Shown one piece after another: positions 1-11,999 of a DNA stretch of 64,000 nucleotides. Within the stretch, counting starts at the first letter, position 1, and the number at the start of each line of letters is the position of its first letter. Origin of the DNA: Aphrophora alni. Taxonomy: Eukaryota > Arthropoda > Insecta > Hemiptera > Aphrophoridae. The translations under genes and the position numbers were made by a program. The DNA is taken from contig OY740768.1 in NCBI GenBank assembly GCA_963513935.1, forward strand, positions 19,591,177-19,655,176, read 5' to 3'. The notes under the pieces were generated by a model that saw only the letters and a list, made by a program, of their open reading frames with translations, had not been told where the DNA came from and made no database searches.

Positions 1-1105
1 TCCTTAACTATACTTACACATGTTTAGTATTTTATTTTTAGTTGCCAAACATAATCCCATCTCCCACTCCATGGTAATGTTAAATTGAGTGAAGAATTTA
101 TGTTCAAGAAAAACGGCACTTTTTAAGATGATGGATGTTTAGAAAGGAAAAAGGAAAATATTAATTTATTGTACTTATACTAAAACACCAATTGAGCTTT
201 AAACTTTCTATATGTAGAAAACATGAATGCTTTAAACTTGTTAAAATTACTTACACACATAAAACACAAACTTGATTATTGACAGAAATGTTTGGAGTTA
301 TTTCAAAGAAACTGTATAATTAATTCAATAATAGCCTAAATGTACAATAATTGTATATAGAGTTAGTATGATAATTATGTTAGCATGAAATAATTATTCG
401 TAATTAGGAATAGTTGAAGAAAAACTATTAGTAAGTAAAATTATTAACATGAAAAAAAAAAAAATAAAATGTATAAACATGTAAAAGTAAAACAATCGAT
501 ATATTAAGAATCAACTTTAAAGATTTTACCTAACTACCAGTTTCAAGCATCATGTTAATATATTTGGATCGGATCAATATTTTGTTTAATGAAATCATTT
601 CTTTTCCTTTTAAATAAAATAAAAAATTGTTGTTTTATAACTATGCGAGAATGAACTATCAAGAGAGAGTACTAGACACACATACAAACAAGGGTTACTT
701 AATCTAATCAAAAACCAATACTAACACATACAAATGTATTTTTTCACCTATAACCATGTCACACACTCAGACAACAATTATTATTACAAAAGACGGCATG
801 AACCAAATTCATAGTCTTTTATTAATTGAAGAACGTAACACACGCAGATACATTTTGGTTTTGAAAGAGAACTTAATTATATACAATTTCGTTAAAAAAA
901 TTTTTAATTTATTTTAATTGAAATTATTTTATAATTAAATGCTAATGATTTTCATAAATACACTAACTACATGTACTATGAAATTAATTTACCACAAATT
1001 CATTGGGTGCACATTAAAATATACTTCATTTTTATGTTTCCCTTCTTCTAACACTTACAACAGAAATGTTATTACAGCATGAACTATTTTTATTTACTTG
1101 ATGAC
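1..1105. other. AT-rich DNA, nothing recognised
   Basis: No coding region, RNA gene or recognisable mobile element is visible on either strand. The stretch is rich in A and T runs and probably belongs to the same decayed repeat field as the blocks that follow, but I could not match it to another part of the window. Confidence 0.5.
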
Positions 1106-1124
1106 AAGTTATTTGAAAACGGTA

Positions 1125-1235
1125 GGCTCGTTAGTCTTCAATTCATCTCTCAAACTACCCTCGTTCGTCATAAATTGACCAACTTGTTGCTTTCAAGACT
1201 GATAAATCTCTTATCGACATCACGTCCACGGCTAG
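1125..1235 (+). repeat. Block A, copy 1 of a decayed dispersed repeat
   Basis: This block resembles 11835-11960 by eye: a stretch beginning CTTCAA, then a run of CTCAA/ATCAAA and CCCTCGT/CCCGTCGT, then CAAATTG/AAATTGA, CTTTCAA/CCTTCAA and finally CACG(T)CCACGGC or CACGGCCACTGC occur in the same order and spacing. There are many substitutions and small gaps, so both copies are old. No open reading frame spans it. Confidence 0.45.
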
Positions 1236-1713
1236 TGAATGACACACATTAAGTCAATTCCAAGTTTCTTACTACATTATTTATTTTTAAGAACAAAAAT
1301 TATTTACGTAAATAGATTAAATTGTCAATACAATACAACTATTCGTGTCCATTGGAAAAATAAATAAATAAATGTGTTTATTGCAGAAGAGTTTAATAAA
1401 TAGTTGAATCACTCTTTGAAAATATCCTTTGCTACGTAATTTATGTTGTTAAAATCAGATTTGTTATTTTTGTTTGTCTCTTTAAATTATACCATCGTAA
1501 TTTTATGAGGAAATGGAAACTTTATTGAAGACTTTCAAATCAAAGATAAGTCTAATATCCAATGATATATTTTTAAAAATTAACTACATCTAGATCTGAT
1601 CTGATATCTAGTATTACCTAATGTATCCTTTATTTGTATAGTTCGGTAGGTATATATCTACTGAGTTTATGGTTAAAGGAATTTAAATTAATCTGGATCT
1701 AAAACTTTAGAAA

Positions 1714-1852
1714 TTTACGAAGCGTTCAGCCCACAATACAACGTCCCCTAAAACATACACCCACATAGAATAAAGTAATCCAGTGAACTTTAAAGTTATG
1801 AAGGGATTACTTGATCTTTCAGTAGTAATTTAGTGGTCTGAGCTGTAACCAT
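1714..1852 (+). repeat. Block E, copy 1 of a decayed dispersed repeat
   Basis: It aligns by eye with 18391-18537. The shared order is ACGAAGCGTT, CAACAATAC/CACAATAC, CCACAT(A/T)GAATAAAGT, GAACTTTAAA, TTATG then GGG/AAGGGA, a TTTCAGT motif and GGTCTG near the end. Copies are on the same strand about 16.7 kb apart. The match is one of the clearest between distant parts of the left third of the window. Confidence 0.6.
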
Positions 1853-3128
1853 GCTTAGTTTTCATTCAATTTTTACACAATTAGTTTCAGTGTTTATGAA
1901 TACACAGTGAATAATAACCTAACCCAAGGGTGTGCTACTCTTACCGTCCTTATAATAATTTTATAAATGAGACAGCTAAATGTTGTTAGCCTTCAAAAAT
2001 TATTTAACCTTTTAATTTTAAAAAAAATGTATTTACTGATTGAATTATGAATAATAAAAAGAACTATTTCTTCGCCCTAATTACTTATTATTTGTGAAAT
2101 ACCGTTATTGAATAAAAGTGGAACATAACAAGTTAGAAATTACTTCATCCATTTTATATTTTCTTGGAATTAAATAAAACTTTATTTACATTAATTCAGT
2201 TTACTACCATCAATTATTCATTTTAACTAACTCTAAATTTTAACTTTTGTTCCCATTATTTATAATGTCATATACATTGGAAAGTAAAATTTCTGATGTA
2301 TTAATGTTAGCCGCGAACTTAAACGAACCTGATATGAGGTATCGATATTCCGTTTTTCAGCCAAAGTCAACCTTAAACTTTGTTTTCTCAAATAAATAAT
2401 CCGACTGGTATATGACGATATACGGAGAGAACGAACGTGTATACACACCCATTAAAATCAGTCAATTTGAAGTGACTTACTCTAAGTTCTATGTATAATT
2501 ACAGAAGTGAACATATTGAATATTATTTTACAAGTGGTTTCAAACTATGTTCTTAAAACGTCAATGAGCACTAAATTTAGTGAAATTTCAGTTTTACTTT
2601 TTTAAATCTAAAAATCGATGTTGTGTTTACACAGAGTATGTCCCTTTTTATCTCCCTTGCGAAAAATGTCCGGGAAAAAAATCCGATTTCGCAAAATTAC
2701 CTCGGATTAAATTACATTTTTCTTAAATGTAGCCGCCCCGTTCTCCAAAAATTTCAATTCGTGAGTAATCGTTAGAAACCAACAATCGGTCATTAGGTTG
2801 TTCTTTAGACGTAATGTTTTTAAATCGACTTCACCGATTTGGTTGAATTTTACTGCAATGTGTTAAGTACATTTTATAAAAATATTTTGTATATAAACTA
2901 TGTCTGGGTCTGTGATTCATTTCCACTGTTTGACAGACAACTACCAAACTAACATTTTTGACTAGAAATACTCTTGATTACATAATATTTTATTTGGTCG
3001 ATAGGTATTTGAGAAAGTTATTGCATTGTTCGCACGTTTTATTTTGTCACAGATTGGTTACAATGGTAAATATAGGCCAATATTGTACATCCTTCTAATT
3101 ATGTTATCACTGATAAGTCGACGCGATG

Positions 3129-3212
3129 GGAATTTTAATTTAGCCTTTGTCAACACTACCATATGTTTCTGTATAAATTAACTAATTAAACGTTGAAATA
3201 ATATAACAATAT
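3129..3212 (+). repeat. Block C, copy 1 of a decayed dispersed repeat
   Basis: It aligns with 9038-9128: AATTTTAAT, then AGCCTTTGTCA, then ACATATG or CCATATG followed by TTT, then TAAATTAAC(T/C)AATTA, and a terminal run of AATA and ATATA. Shorter, weaker traces of its right half (a GGGAAAAA motif followed by TTAACTAAT) occur near 13.05 and 21.53 kb. Confidence 0.5.
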
Positions 3213-3778
3213 ATATCTTACTTTTTGATAAAACAGGTTAATAAGACTGGCATAATCATCAGTTATTGTACAAAATAACCAACATAATTTAATAAATTGA
3301 TCTTTTTTTCTTTTTTTTTAATTAATCATAGTAGGCATTTATTATAAATAAAAACCAATAGCTTTGGTAAATAGGTAATTAATTATGTGTGTTGTTTTTA
3401 AATTTTATTACATTAACCTGTTATTATTAATAAAAATAACAGCACCTTCTGGTTAGTTTAGAGGATGAAAGAATTGCTTTGATGTATAATAATATACTAT
3501 AATTTTATAGAGTTCATAATAAACTATCCATTTCAATGAATAATTGACCATATTTGATCTGTGTACAAGGTTAAATTGATGATGATGATTTTGATTATTG
3601 AAATAATGTCATTTCGTTAAAAACATACTGTGTGAAAATTTAATTTAACTTTTATTTGGTGAATATAACGTATAAATGTGTAAAAAAACAAGTAAAATAA
3701 TGGAAACAAATTTAAGTCATAACACCTTTAAATTGTTCATATTTTGATTTATTTATTCAAAACGTATACTTCACTCTA

Positions 3779-3890
3779 TGTAGACCTGTGAAATAAAGAA
3801 AAGTTATAAGAACTTTCAACAAGTAGGCTAGAACAATGCAGTTCATTACAATGCAAGTGTCTTTGTCATAAAGGTCATTTAAAAACTATG
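3779..3890 (+). repeat. Block D, copy 1 of 4
   Basis: Four same-strand copies of a ~115-bp block lie in the left third (here, 9897-10013, 20319-20438 and 23090-23215). Shared motifs in order: TAGACCTGTG, an AACTGTCAACAAGTAG-like stretch, AACAATGTAGCTCATTA, CAAGTGTCTTTGTCA and a TAGAAAACTT-like end. This copy has AACAATGCAGTTCATTACA. It is non-coding. The four copies are diverged but unmistakably related. Confidence 0.65.
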
Positions 3891-5810
3891 TAGCATTGAA
3901 CGTAACTGGGACGAACTTTACACAGTTGAATGAGTAAGTTTATTTTAATAATAACTTACATTTATCCTTGCTCACGAATGTTAATATCTCCTTTCCAAAG
4001 AGTTCGTTTGTTTGTTAAAATTTCACTTAAAATCTCAGGATATTTAAAACTGTTATTAACGTCCAAAAACTACTTAATTCACCCCAAATTGTCCGATATT
4101 TCTTTTAAGGTTTCAGAAATCTAGAAAATATCTTTCCTCTTGTCGTATTAATTCTTTTCTACTGAAACACAACTGAAGGCAAACCCTAGATCAGAGCTAA
4201 AATAATACTTATTTTTAACAATAAAAAAATATGTACTATGATCTGTTCCACTAACACCTTGGAAATTATGGTACAGTATATTATTAAAACGTCATGGTTA
4301 TAGTTTTAATTTCAGCAATTGATTGCATAAATATTGTTCAAAAAAATATTATTTGGCAATAACAGTCATGAACTTTCTCATTTATGCTTAGAAGACAGCA
4401 TAAATAACTTTGACGTTAGAATGAATCAATCAGAAATTAAAGACAAAATTTTCAAAGTAGGCCATTTGAAATCTCTTCATATACGAATCCACGGTTAGAT
4501 ATAACAGTATTTATTTTTTCCTTTGTATTAATGGAAATTAATTACCATACGATTACTTGGTGTAAAGTAACAATGTCTTGCTGTACATACATCTTTGGAA
4601 CTTTGATTTATACAACCAAGGGAGAGTGTCAATAGAATGCGGACTTACATACTCCGAAAAAATTGAGATAATAAAAATTGTTAAAAAAATATATAATAAA
4701 GTTAAATTTAGATTTAATTTACAAATTTATATAAAGCTAGTTGTCAAAAAGATTTTTCTTTTTTATTTTCTTTAATTACTATTTTATAACATGGTCAATT
4801 TATTATTTTAAAAGATTTTACTCTACGAAGAAACAAAAATAAATATATTGGTATAATAACTCCCTATTCCTAATTTTACCTCACCATTCTGGCCAAATTT
4901 AGAGTTTTCACATAAATCGTATACGAAACTTCATTCAGAATATTTTATATATGATTGTGTATTTGTTTTTTGATTTTGAAATGCCATTACGATTTCAATG
5001 GCGCTCTTGTAAAGATGGGTCTAAGATGTTAGGCTTCACAGTAATTTAATATATTTGATTTATTTATAATATATTATTATAAGTATTATGTAAATATGTT
5101 ACCATAATTTTTTTATTCTTCCTAAATGTGACTATGACTGTCCTTGATATGTTCAAATAACTATCAATAACAGAGCAAGCATCTCAATAGAAGTCTGTAC
5201 TCCAATTTTACGTATTTTTATTACTTAAGGGAAGTTTAAACACGTTTAAAGACTACTTTTAAGCCGTCATGTCGTAATAACTAGTGAGAAAATAACCCAT
5301 ATATTTAGATCAAGTTAATTATCTCTCAACACTATATTCACTTTGAAATATTGCTTTTAAGATTTATTACAACAAGTTGGTTTCGGTTGAAAATATTTTC
5401 ATAATTTTGTTGTGCAAAAATCGAGTTTTATTTTCTGTTTCAAACTGAAATTATTACATCTACTACATTTACTGTCATTTTATAATATTATAAAACTTCA
5501 ACAATCCTAAAATATAATGAATTTTATTCCCTCGCCTTAGATAAACGCGAGTCATTGTTTCTTATAACAACAATCCAATTCGATACGATAATAAACCAGG
5601 TGGATTAAAATTGCATTAAAATATCCCACCTAGGTATACACATCGAAATTAATTGACTGATTTCAAATTGCGATAAAAAGATAACGCAATGTATATAATT
5701 TCGTTGTTATTTTGTTTCGTTCATCAGTCTATAAAACTTTTTGAATACAAAATCAACGTCCATTTATCACACTTCGTTTCAAACTGTTTCTTTACACTGA
5801 CTATACAAGA

Positions 5811-5910
5811 CTGATCGTTTATTGTTCTAAAGTTGACTAACATGAATATAACAACTTTGCAGTCAGATGGTGTTACACACTATACTTTAGATGGTATCAT
5901 TAGTCAATAT
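5811..5910 (+). repeat. Block G, copy 1 of 4
   Basis: It aligns with 13243-13345, 14929-15005 and 19843-19948. The shared core is a CGTTTATTGT or CGATTATTGTAC motif, CTAAAGTTG or a close variant, a CGTGAAA-like stretch, and then a TTAATCATTT/TTAACGATTT tract followed by ATTGTA. This copy has ATCGTTTATTGTTCTAAAG. Relationship is judged by eye. Confidence 0.5.
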
Positions 5911-6099
5911 TAAAGTGTTTATATAATGATGATATAAAACTTTAAATTTATTTTTCTTTACACTGTCAGCATATTCAGTCAAACATGTGATACTATACAT
6001 TGTTGATCATATAAATACAAACAGTGTCTTGGTAAACTTTTATACGTTTTTATCTTGGTGTTGAAAGCATATATCAGTTATCATCACCTTATATACAAA

Positions 6100-6315
6100 A
6101 TTATGAAAAAGGAATAAAAGAAACTAAGAAAATACTTTGGAATACTTTAATAGTCTCAGGATTGAAAGAGAACAAAATATGGTAAACAAATACCCGATAG
6201 AAAAGAGGTAAAAGAGGGCTCTGACAGAAGACTACATGAAAAAAAATGTAGATCTTGCTAGTGTCAGAAATATACCACGGCCGTACTCACCATAGTGAAG
6301 ACCTAAGAGGAAACA
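6100..6315 (+). repeat. H repeat, copy a
   Basis: First of eight related ~180-250-bp copies, all on the plus strand. The family begins with an A-rich stretch with AACATAAAATAAAGA, then AATACTCTAATAG, a GAAAGAGAACA/AGTTGGTCAAGAGAG segment, a purine-rich GAAAGAGA stretch, GTGTAGATC and a 3' end with CCGTACTCACTATAGTGA followed by GCGCCTGAGGG. Here I see AATACTTTAATAG, GAAAGAGAACAAAA, TGTAGATCTTGCTAG and CCGTACTCACCATAGTGA. Confidence 0.6.
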
Positions 6316-6548
6316 CGTGGTAAATATATACACTACTTACAGTAAATTTACATGTAATTAAAATTACTTATTCATGAAGGGTATCAAAACGAATATTATT
6401 AATCACAATGAGGCATTATTTATATTGCTTTAAAATCTTATCGTAAACTCGTAAATAATTTTATTTTGTATACGTTTAATTAGTTTAGTATATCAAAAAT
6501 CTATAAAAACCATGTATTATAGCTACATTTTGAAATACTATCTTACAC

Positions 6549-6551
<3 letters not shown>

Positions 6552-6579
<28 letters not shown>
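6552..6579 (+). repeat. (A)28 homopolymer
   Basis: A pure run of 28 A residues. It could be the tail of an old retroposed sequence on the plus strand, but no element is recognisable directly upstream. Confidence 0.9.
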
Positions 6580-7235
6580 CATTTTAACCTTCTGATATGT
6601 AAACAAAATCATTAATCCCCGGAAGTTTTTGAAACAGCATCAGCGATGCAACTTGACTTAGTCTGTGGCAAACAATCGTGAATTATGTCCTATGAATAGT
6701 ATTAAAACAGACACTGAAATAGACAACTAACTGCATTCACTTCATTTTGTTATTATCTGTGAAAATATTCGAAACCAATGATGGATGATCTCCATCTTGC
6801 TTTACTGATATAAGTACAAAAATTAAATTGCGTGGGATGATTTTTTCAAAAAAAAAAGAAGATTTTTTTTACACGTGAAGGAGTTCCCTACCTGCTACAA
6901 TAACGACCGAAGGGTTTTAAGGAAATAATTTATTGCTCTCGCTGACTATGTTCTAGCAACTGCTTAAGTGCTTTCCTTACGATGAATCCAACTGTATCTC
7001 TTTCCGGAAAACACTTTAAGTTGCAAACGATGAAAAGTTTATTTAAAAAACAAAAAGAGTTAAAATAAAATTAAGACAGAATACTATTATTTATTTATCG
7101 ATTGTTAGTCTCGTATTATTAAACATTTTTTAACATTTTACCATAGTGTTGTTATTTATTTTTATTGTTATATTTATGTTTTTATTGGGTTAAACCTTAT
7201 AAAAAAATGTTGAGTTTGATTTGTGAGATAATATT

Positions 7236-7450
7236 AGACAGAATAAAACTCGAACACAAGTTCTCACAAAAACTACATTTACTTAATCAAACGCGTTTCA
7301 ACAACAAAGGCGCCATCCTCAGTGATACTTGAGTTAGAGTTTTGTTGTTGTAGCTCATGTATCACTGATGATGGCAACTTTGTTGATGAAACTCGTTTGA
7401 TTAAGTGAATGTAATTTTTGATAGAACTTGTTTTCGAGTTTATTCTATCT
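7236..7450. mobile_element. Foldback element, copy 1 (palindromic MITE-like, hammerhead-like arms)
   Basis: Two imperfect inverted arms of about 85-95 bp, starting AGACAGAATAAAACTCGA on the left and ending in CGAGTTTATTCTATCT on the right, surround a short unpaired centre. Each arm, read toward the outside, contains CTGANGA followed about 15 nt later by GAAAC (right arm: CTGATGA at 7365-7371 and GAAAC at 7388-7392; left arm on the minus strand: CTGAGGA at 7322-7316 and GAAAC at 7299-7295). A second copy lies at 51291-51509 with the same layout. There is no open reading frame. It could be a non-autonomous foldback element, or an inverted pair of 3' ends from a Penelope-like element. Confidence 0.75.
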
Positions 7451-7781
7451 AGGTTAATCCTTAATTATTTCACTGAATATGTACGGTTAGAGATTTTACA
7501 ATAAGTAAACGCCGAAAAATTAAGTAAAGATACTAGATAAAAAATACAAGTTTATAATTGAATATACTCTAAAAGGTGTAAAGTCAGTAATTTTTTTTAA
7601 TATTTGCTTTTTTAAGGGAGTTAATTTAAGTTTTTAAAATACCTTGTCATATAATCAACGATTATTACAAATTCAAAAAATAATTTACAAGATTATTACA
7701 AATATAATGAATATGGAAAATAAATTATCTGTAAAAATTTATTTCCTTGTTCAAAATCGAAAAACCTACCGGGAATCACCG

Positions 7782-7990
7782 CTTTATGGAAAAAAGAAAG
7801 AAAAACCATCATAAAATAAAGACACCCTGCCTTCAAATACAAAAGAACAGAATTGTTTTAGAAAGACCTTTATGGGAAAAATGAAAGAGAAGGAACTAAT
7901 CCAAGCCAACATAAAAAAGGTGTATATATAGGTAGGTTCTCAAGGGATTGTCAAGCTATTACTCAGTATAAGTAAGCGTCTGTGAATGCA
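7782..7990 (+). repeat. H repeat, copy b
   Basis: Matches the family with an A-rich start and CATAAAATAAAGACACCCTG, CTTCAAATAC, a GAAAGAGAAGGAACTAATCC stretch, a GGTGTATATATAGG equivalent of the GGTGTAGATC motif and TTACTCAGTATAAGTAAGCG at the end. The middle is the most diverged part. Confidence 0.55.
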
Positions 7991-8429
7991 TACACATTGG
8001 ACGAAATTATGCATAATAAAGTAAAACGTACTATATGATACTAGTGGGTATTTTATTGGTAATTTATCTGTTTCTGTTGTACGCGTTCTTGTGACTAACA
8101 AGGAATTGCACATTAGAACTTAAAAGTTAATACTGCTCTAATTTAAATCTCCTATGTTTAATCATTAAATCTTAAATCACACCAACTAATTTCATAATAC
8201 TTTTTGTCCAAATTTTTATTTGCGATATATTGAAACTTTTACTTCAAAATGAAAAAAAATAATTTAATTTTTAAATTATAAGTGTAACTACAGTACATCA
8301 TACTTTGTTTTTAATTATAAATTCAAGAATCTGAACATTGTCTTAACTTGTGATAACTTGTTTGAAAAGTGAGAGTGGACATTTCTCCTTTTCTTGTATA
8401 ATAAAGGTATGTGTCTGTCACCATTGCTT

Positions 8430-8605
8430 TATAAAAAAATATATAAATAAACACGAAGAGAGATTAAGAGTTGGTCAAGAGAGAACTGATAGGACAGATG
8501 AATGAAAGGTATAAAACCCAAGACTATACGAAGAGAAGTATAGATTCGTCTAGACTCTCTTAGAATTATCACGCCAGTACTCATTATACTGAGCCCCTGG
8601 GGATA
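8430..8605 (+). repeat. H repeat, copy c
   Basis: Contains AAGAGTTGGTCAAGAGAGAA, CTGATAGGACAGATGAA, a TATAGATTCGTCTAGACTCT motif, CACGCCAGTACTCATTATA and CTGAGCCCCTGGGGA. It lacks much of the A-rich 5' part of the longest copy (45460-45700). Confidence 0.6.
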
Positions 8606-9037
8606 AGATTGGGTGTTAAATAGATAACTTAAAATTACGTTTATCTAATTAGCAATTCTCTTGCGATCGAATTAAGTGTTATTATAATAATTTGTGCATT
8701 TTAATACAATACTGCTTTAAACTTGTTGAATTACAATTGTGTACTCTTTTAATATTTTCTTAAGCGCAGTGTCAATGAGAGTTGTTTTTTTATTTATTGT
8801 ATAAACAAGAAGGTGAAGTTGCGCGGTTGGCACTACTGTGAATGATCGACAGATAAATCGATATTGCTCCTACTAACCACAGACATTTTCTTCTGTGTAT
8901 TCCCAACAAATATTTCGATTCTGGTATGATAGCAAACAAATGTAACGGAAGGTTTTATTACAATTAAACCAATCCAATACAAATTATATTAGTCATTCAA
9001 TTTTTTTTTTATGGCACGTAGGAAGTGACCAATATAT

Positions 9038-9128
9038 GATAATTTTAATATCAGCCTTTGTCATCATTAACATATGTTTTGGCGTAAATTAACCAATTAG
9101 AGATTAGAAGTTGTAATAAAATATATAA
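9038..9128 (+). repeat. Block C, copy 2
   Basis: Second copy of block C, aligned with 3129-3212: AATTTTAATATCAGCCTTTG, TCATCATTAACATATG, TAAATTAACCAATTAGA and a terminal AATAAAATATATAA. It follows H copy c and precedes block D copy 2, an order partly repeated elsewhere in the left third. Confidence 0.5.
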
Positions 9129-9325
9129 TTTTAGTAGATAATAATAATCTGCACAAGAGTGTGCCGTATGGAGTTTTATTTTGTTCATTACTATTGAATA
9201 GTCACTATAAAACTTCAAAGCGTTCATAAAATGAGTGGAATCTCATTTCAAATTTCTCAATATTTTTAATTATTCCTCAATTATATACAACAAAAAGCTG
9301 ATCTGTTGTTGAAGTTGTTTGTGGG

Positions 9326-9327
<2 letters not shown>

Positions 9328-9403
<76 letters not shown>
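9328..9403 (+). repeat. (GA)38 microsatellite
   Basis: Perfect GA dinucleotide tract of 76 bp, preceded by a short G run. It is the only long dinucleotide tract of this type with GA on the plus strand; the other three long tracts have CT on the plus strand. Confidence 0.95.
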
Positions 9404-9405
<2 letters not shown>

Positions 9406-9896
9406 CAATTTCATATAAACTGTACACTAATAAATCAAATTTATTAGAATGATCATCATATTTTAGGAAAACTATAAAACATCGGGTTTGAGGTTATAAA
9501 TTGGTTTTGTTACGTCTAACAGAGTAATCTTATAATGATAAAATTCATTCAATTATTAAATTTGTAAAGTTATATAGATATTAGTATCTCATTAATTCTA
9601 CATACGTTGAAGAGAGGGGGTTAGCTTAGTTTGCATTTCACCATTCTTGATGCACTTCAAACTTCTGAAACTTCTAAAATTGAACAGGTTTTCTCTTGAG
9701 GTACACTACTCTCCTGTCGAATAGCCAAACTTCACATTCGACTAAAATCCATTATTTATAAACAATAAATACACAAAACAACACATATCGCAATAATTGT
9801 AACGATAATAGATTTAAAAAAATTAATTTAAAACAACAAGCAAATTTTAGTTATTTTCATTTATTTATTAAACCTGGACTCTACAGCACGCTTTAT

Positions 9897-10013
9897 GTAG
9901 ACCAGTGTACAATAAGAAAAGCTGTTATAATGAGAACTGTAGTAACAAGTAGAACAATGTAGCTCATTATCATTCAAGTGTCTTTATCAAACAAGTCAGT
10001 AGAAAATTATAAG
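9897..10013 (+). repeat. Block D, copy 2 of 4
   Basis: Shows TAGACCAGTGTACAATAAG, AAGCTGTTATAATGAGAACT, ACAAGTAGAACAATGTAGC, TCATTATCATTCAAGTGTC and TCAGTAGAAAATTATAAG. It is closest to the copy at 23090-23215. Confidence 0.65.
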
Positions 10014-10019
10014 AATCTT

Positions 10020-11215
10020 GAAAAATAATTGCCTCAAACTTTTCAATATTTAACGTATGTGCTTAATAAAAAAACAATTAAATATACTTAATAGTTAAAT
10101 AATTTTTGTGTTTGCTAATCATGTGGTAAAAAACACTCGTAAATAAACACAAAAATTAATTTACATAATGTATTTGATATATTTAAGAAGAAGATAAGGA
10201 TGATCTTTTCTTAAGTGTTTACAACATAAAAGAAGATTTTTGAAAAATCCATTTATTACTTACTGTCCTGAAAGGAAACGCCTCCTCCAGTAATTACAGT
10301 AACAAGCTAATAAATTTATTCCCTGTTCTGCATTGGACGACTGAAGTAAAACAACAGGAATTATCTGTAAAACTTTTTTTTTCTCTTGGTATTGAAGGAA
10401 AACTTTCATACAACATTCCTTCATTTTAATACAATCATTTTTGTGAACCGAGAGCATAATAAAATATAGGAGTTAAATCAAATAATATTATAATATTTAA
10501 TTCAATATATGTTTTATTGTAACTGAATATTGAATCAATTTATTACTTTTCTATAATATTTATGAGAAGAGGCTTTTCAGTTAGGAAAAATAAATAATAT
10601 TTTGATGTATCACAAACATTATTTTAGGTCATTTAACAGTGGATACACATTTTGTAGTTCATGATAAGAAGAATATCACTTTTTTTATATGTTTCAAGTC
10701 ATTCTTTCAAGACGTTTCAATGTATTTAATGTTAACTACCGTTATTTCTTTGTACTTACTTTGATGTGTAGTATTTTTTTCCTCAATAAATATACGCGTA
10801 CAGTTTCCCCAACACAGTTATACATATAAACTGTTATAACTAAGAGATTTATACCACTAGAGTTAAAATGATAAAAGAACATTAAATGCTTATATCCATT
10901 TTTTTATAGGATAAAGTATGGATGAAAGATTACAATTGGATTAACGTGCATACAAGTTGTCGAATAAAAAAGGGTTTATTATCACAAGGTCACCTGATCT
11001 TGTATTAAAAGGAATATCTTTTAAAAATACTAAATTAACTACAGCTTCACACGGGGTGTTTACAAAGAATCGTATCCGGTTATATAATCAAACCGTGAAG
11101 TATGTAACCTAATATTTACTTACGAAAATTTGAACTAGAAAATACACTTTGTGTTTTGTAGGTGATTTTTGTTTTTATTCTTGTTTAAGACGAAATTGTT
11201 GTTTAAACTGTCGCG
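10020..11215. other. AT-rich DNA, nothing recognised
   Basis: No coding potential, RNA gene or repeat match that I can support. A small minus-strand reading frame near 10.26-10.46 kb has low-complexity composition and no recognisable motif. Confidence 0.5.
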
Positions 11216-11218
11216 ACC

Positions 11219-11440
11219 TTCATCGCCTTATTTTTTTTAAAAAAATGAAGAAAAGGTCATAAAAATAAAGACTTCTTGCGCTTGAATACTCTAATAGCGT
11301 CAGTCTAGGAAGACACTAAGAGTTGGTTAAGATTAAAAAAAGTGATAGGAGAGATGAAATAGAGGGAGGAAAGAATTGAATTCAGCTCGGATCCTCAGAG
11401 ATCGCCACGCCAGTACCTCACTATAGTGAATTTCTGAGAG
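11219..11440 (+). repeat. H repeat, copy d
   Basis: Starts with TCATCGCCTTA and a T/A-rich run as in the copy at 45460, then CATAAAAATAAAGACTTCTT, GAATACTCTAATAGCGTCAG, AAGAGTTGGTTAAGA, GTGATAGGAGAGATGAAA, and a clear 3' end with GATCGCCACGCCAGTAC. The 12-bp perfect palindrome TCACTATAGTGA at 11418-11429 marks this end. It is one of the best preserved copies. Confidence 0.65.
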
Positions 11441-11488
11441 TATTTTTAGTTTGAATGAGGGAGTACTTTGAGTATATAACGTTAAATC

Positions 11489-11522
11489 AGGTTAGGTTAG
11501 GTTAAGTTAGGTTAGGTCAGGT
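11489..11522 (+). repeat. Interstitial (TTAGG)n-like telomere motif
   Basis: About six tandem copies of TTAGG, two of them with single changes (TTAAG, TCAGG). TTAGG is the ancestral arthropod telomere repeat. The tract is far too short to be a working telomere and sits inside decayed repeats. It is a weak clue that the host is an arthropod. Confidence 0.75.
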
Positions 11523-11834
11523 TTTCAAAACAGAAATCGATGTTAGCACGGGGCGTTGATGCTAAAAGAAATAAGATTAAACATATTCAAACAGAAAATA
11601 CTTTCTATCTTATCATGTATATAATTCAGTACCAAAGTGTAGGATTATATAAGTGTGTATATCTACTAGCCTATGTAAGATACTATATTTATTTAATATT
11701 TTATTAACATGCCTATATTATATGCATCGTCTGATGCTACTTTCTTCATTCTAAACCTTAGGTAAGAAATGGTCAAGCTAACTGCTCTATTTTTATTTAC
11801 TGGATAAAAATCAGATTGAAACATGGACAATTCT

Positions 11835-11960
11835 AGACTTTTTAAACTTCAACTTTAATCATCCCTCAATCAAATTACCCGTCGTTTTTCACAAATTGTT
11901 AGCCTTGTTACCTTCAAACTATAGATAACTTTTATAAAACGTCACGGCCACTGCTTTTTT
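11835..11960 (+). repeat. Block A, copy 2
   Basis: Second copy of the block at 1125-1235, about 10.6 kb away on the same strand. It ends in CGTCACGGCCACTGC, the best preserved part. Confidence 0.45.
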
Positions 11961-11999
11961 AAAAACAATTTTGTTCGAATAGAGGTACATTATTTGTTG

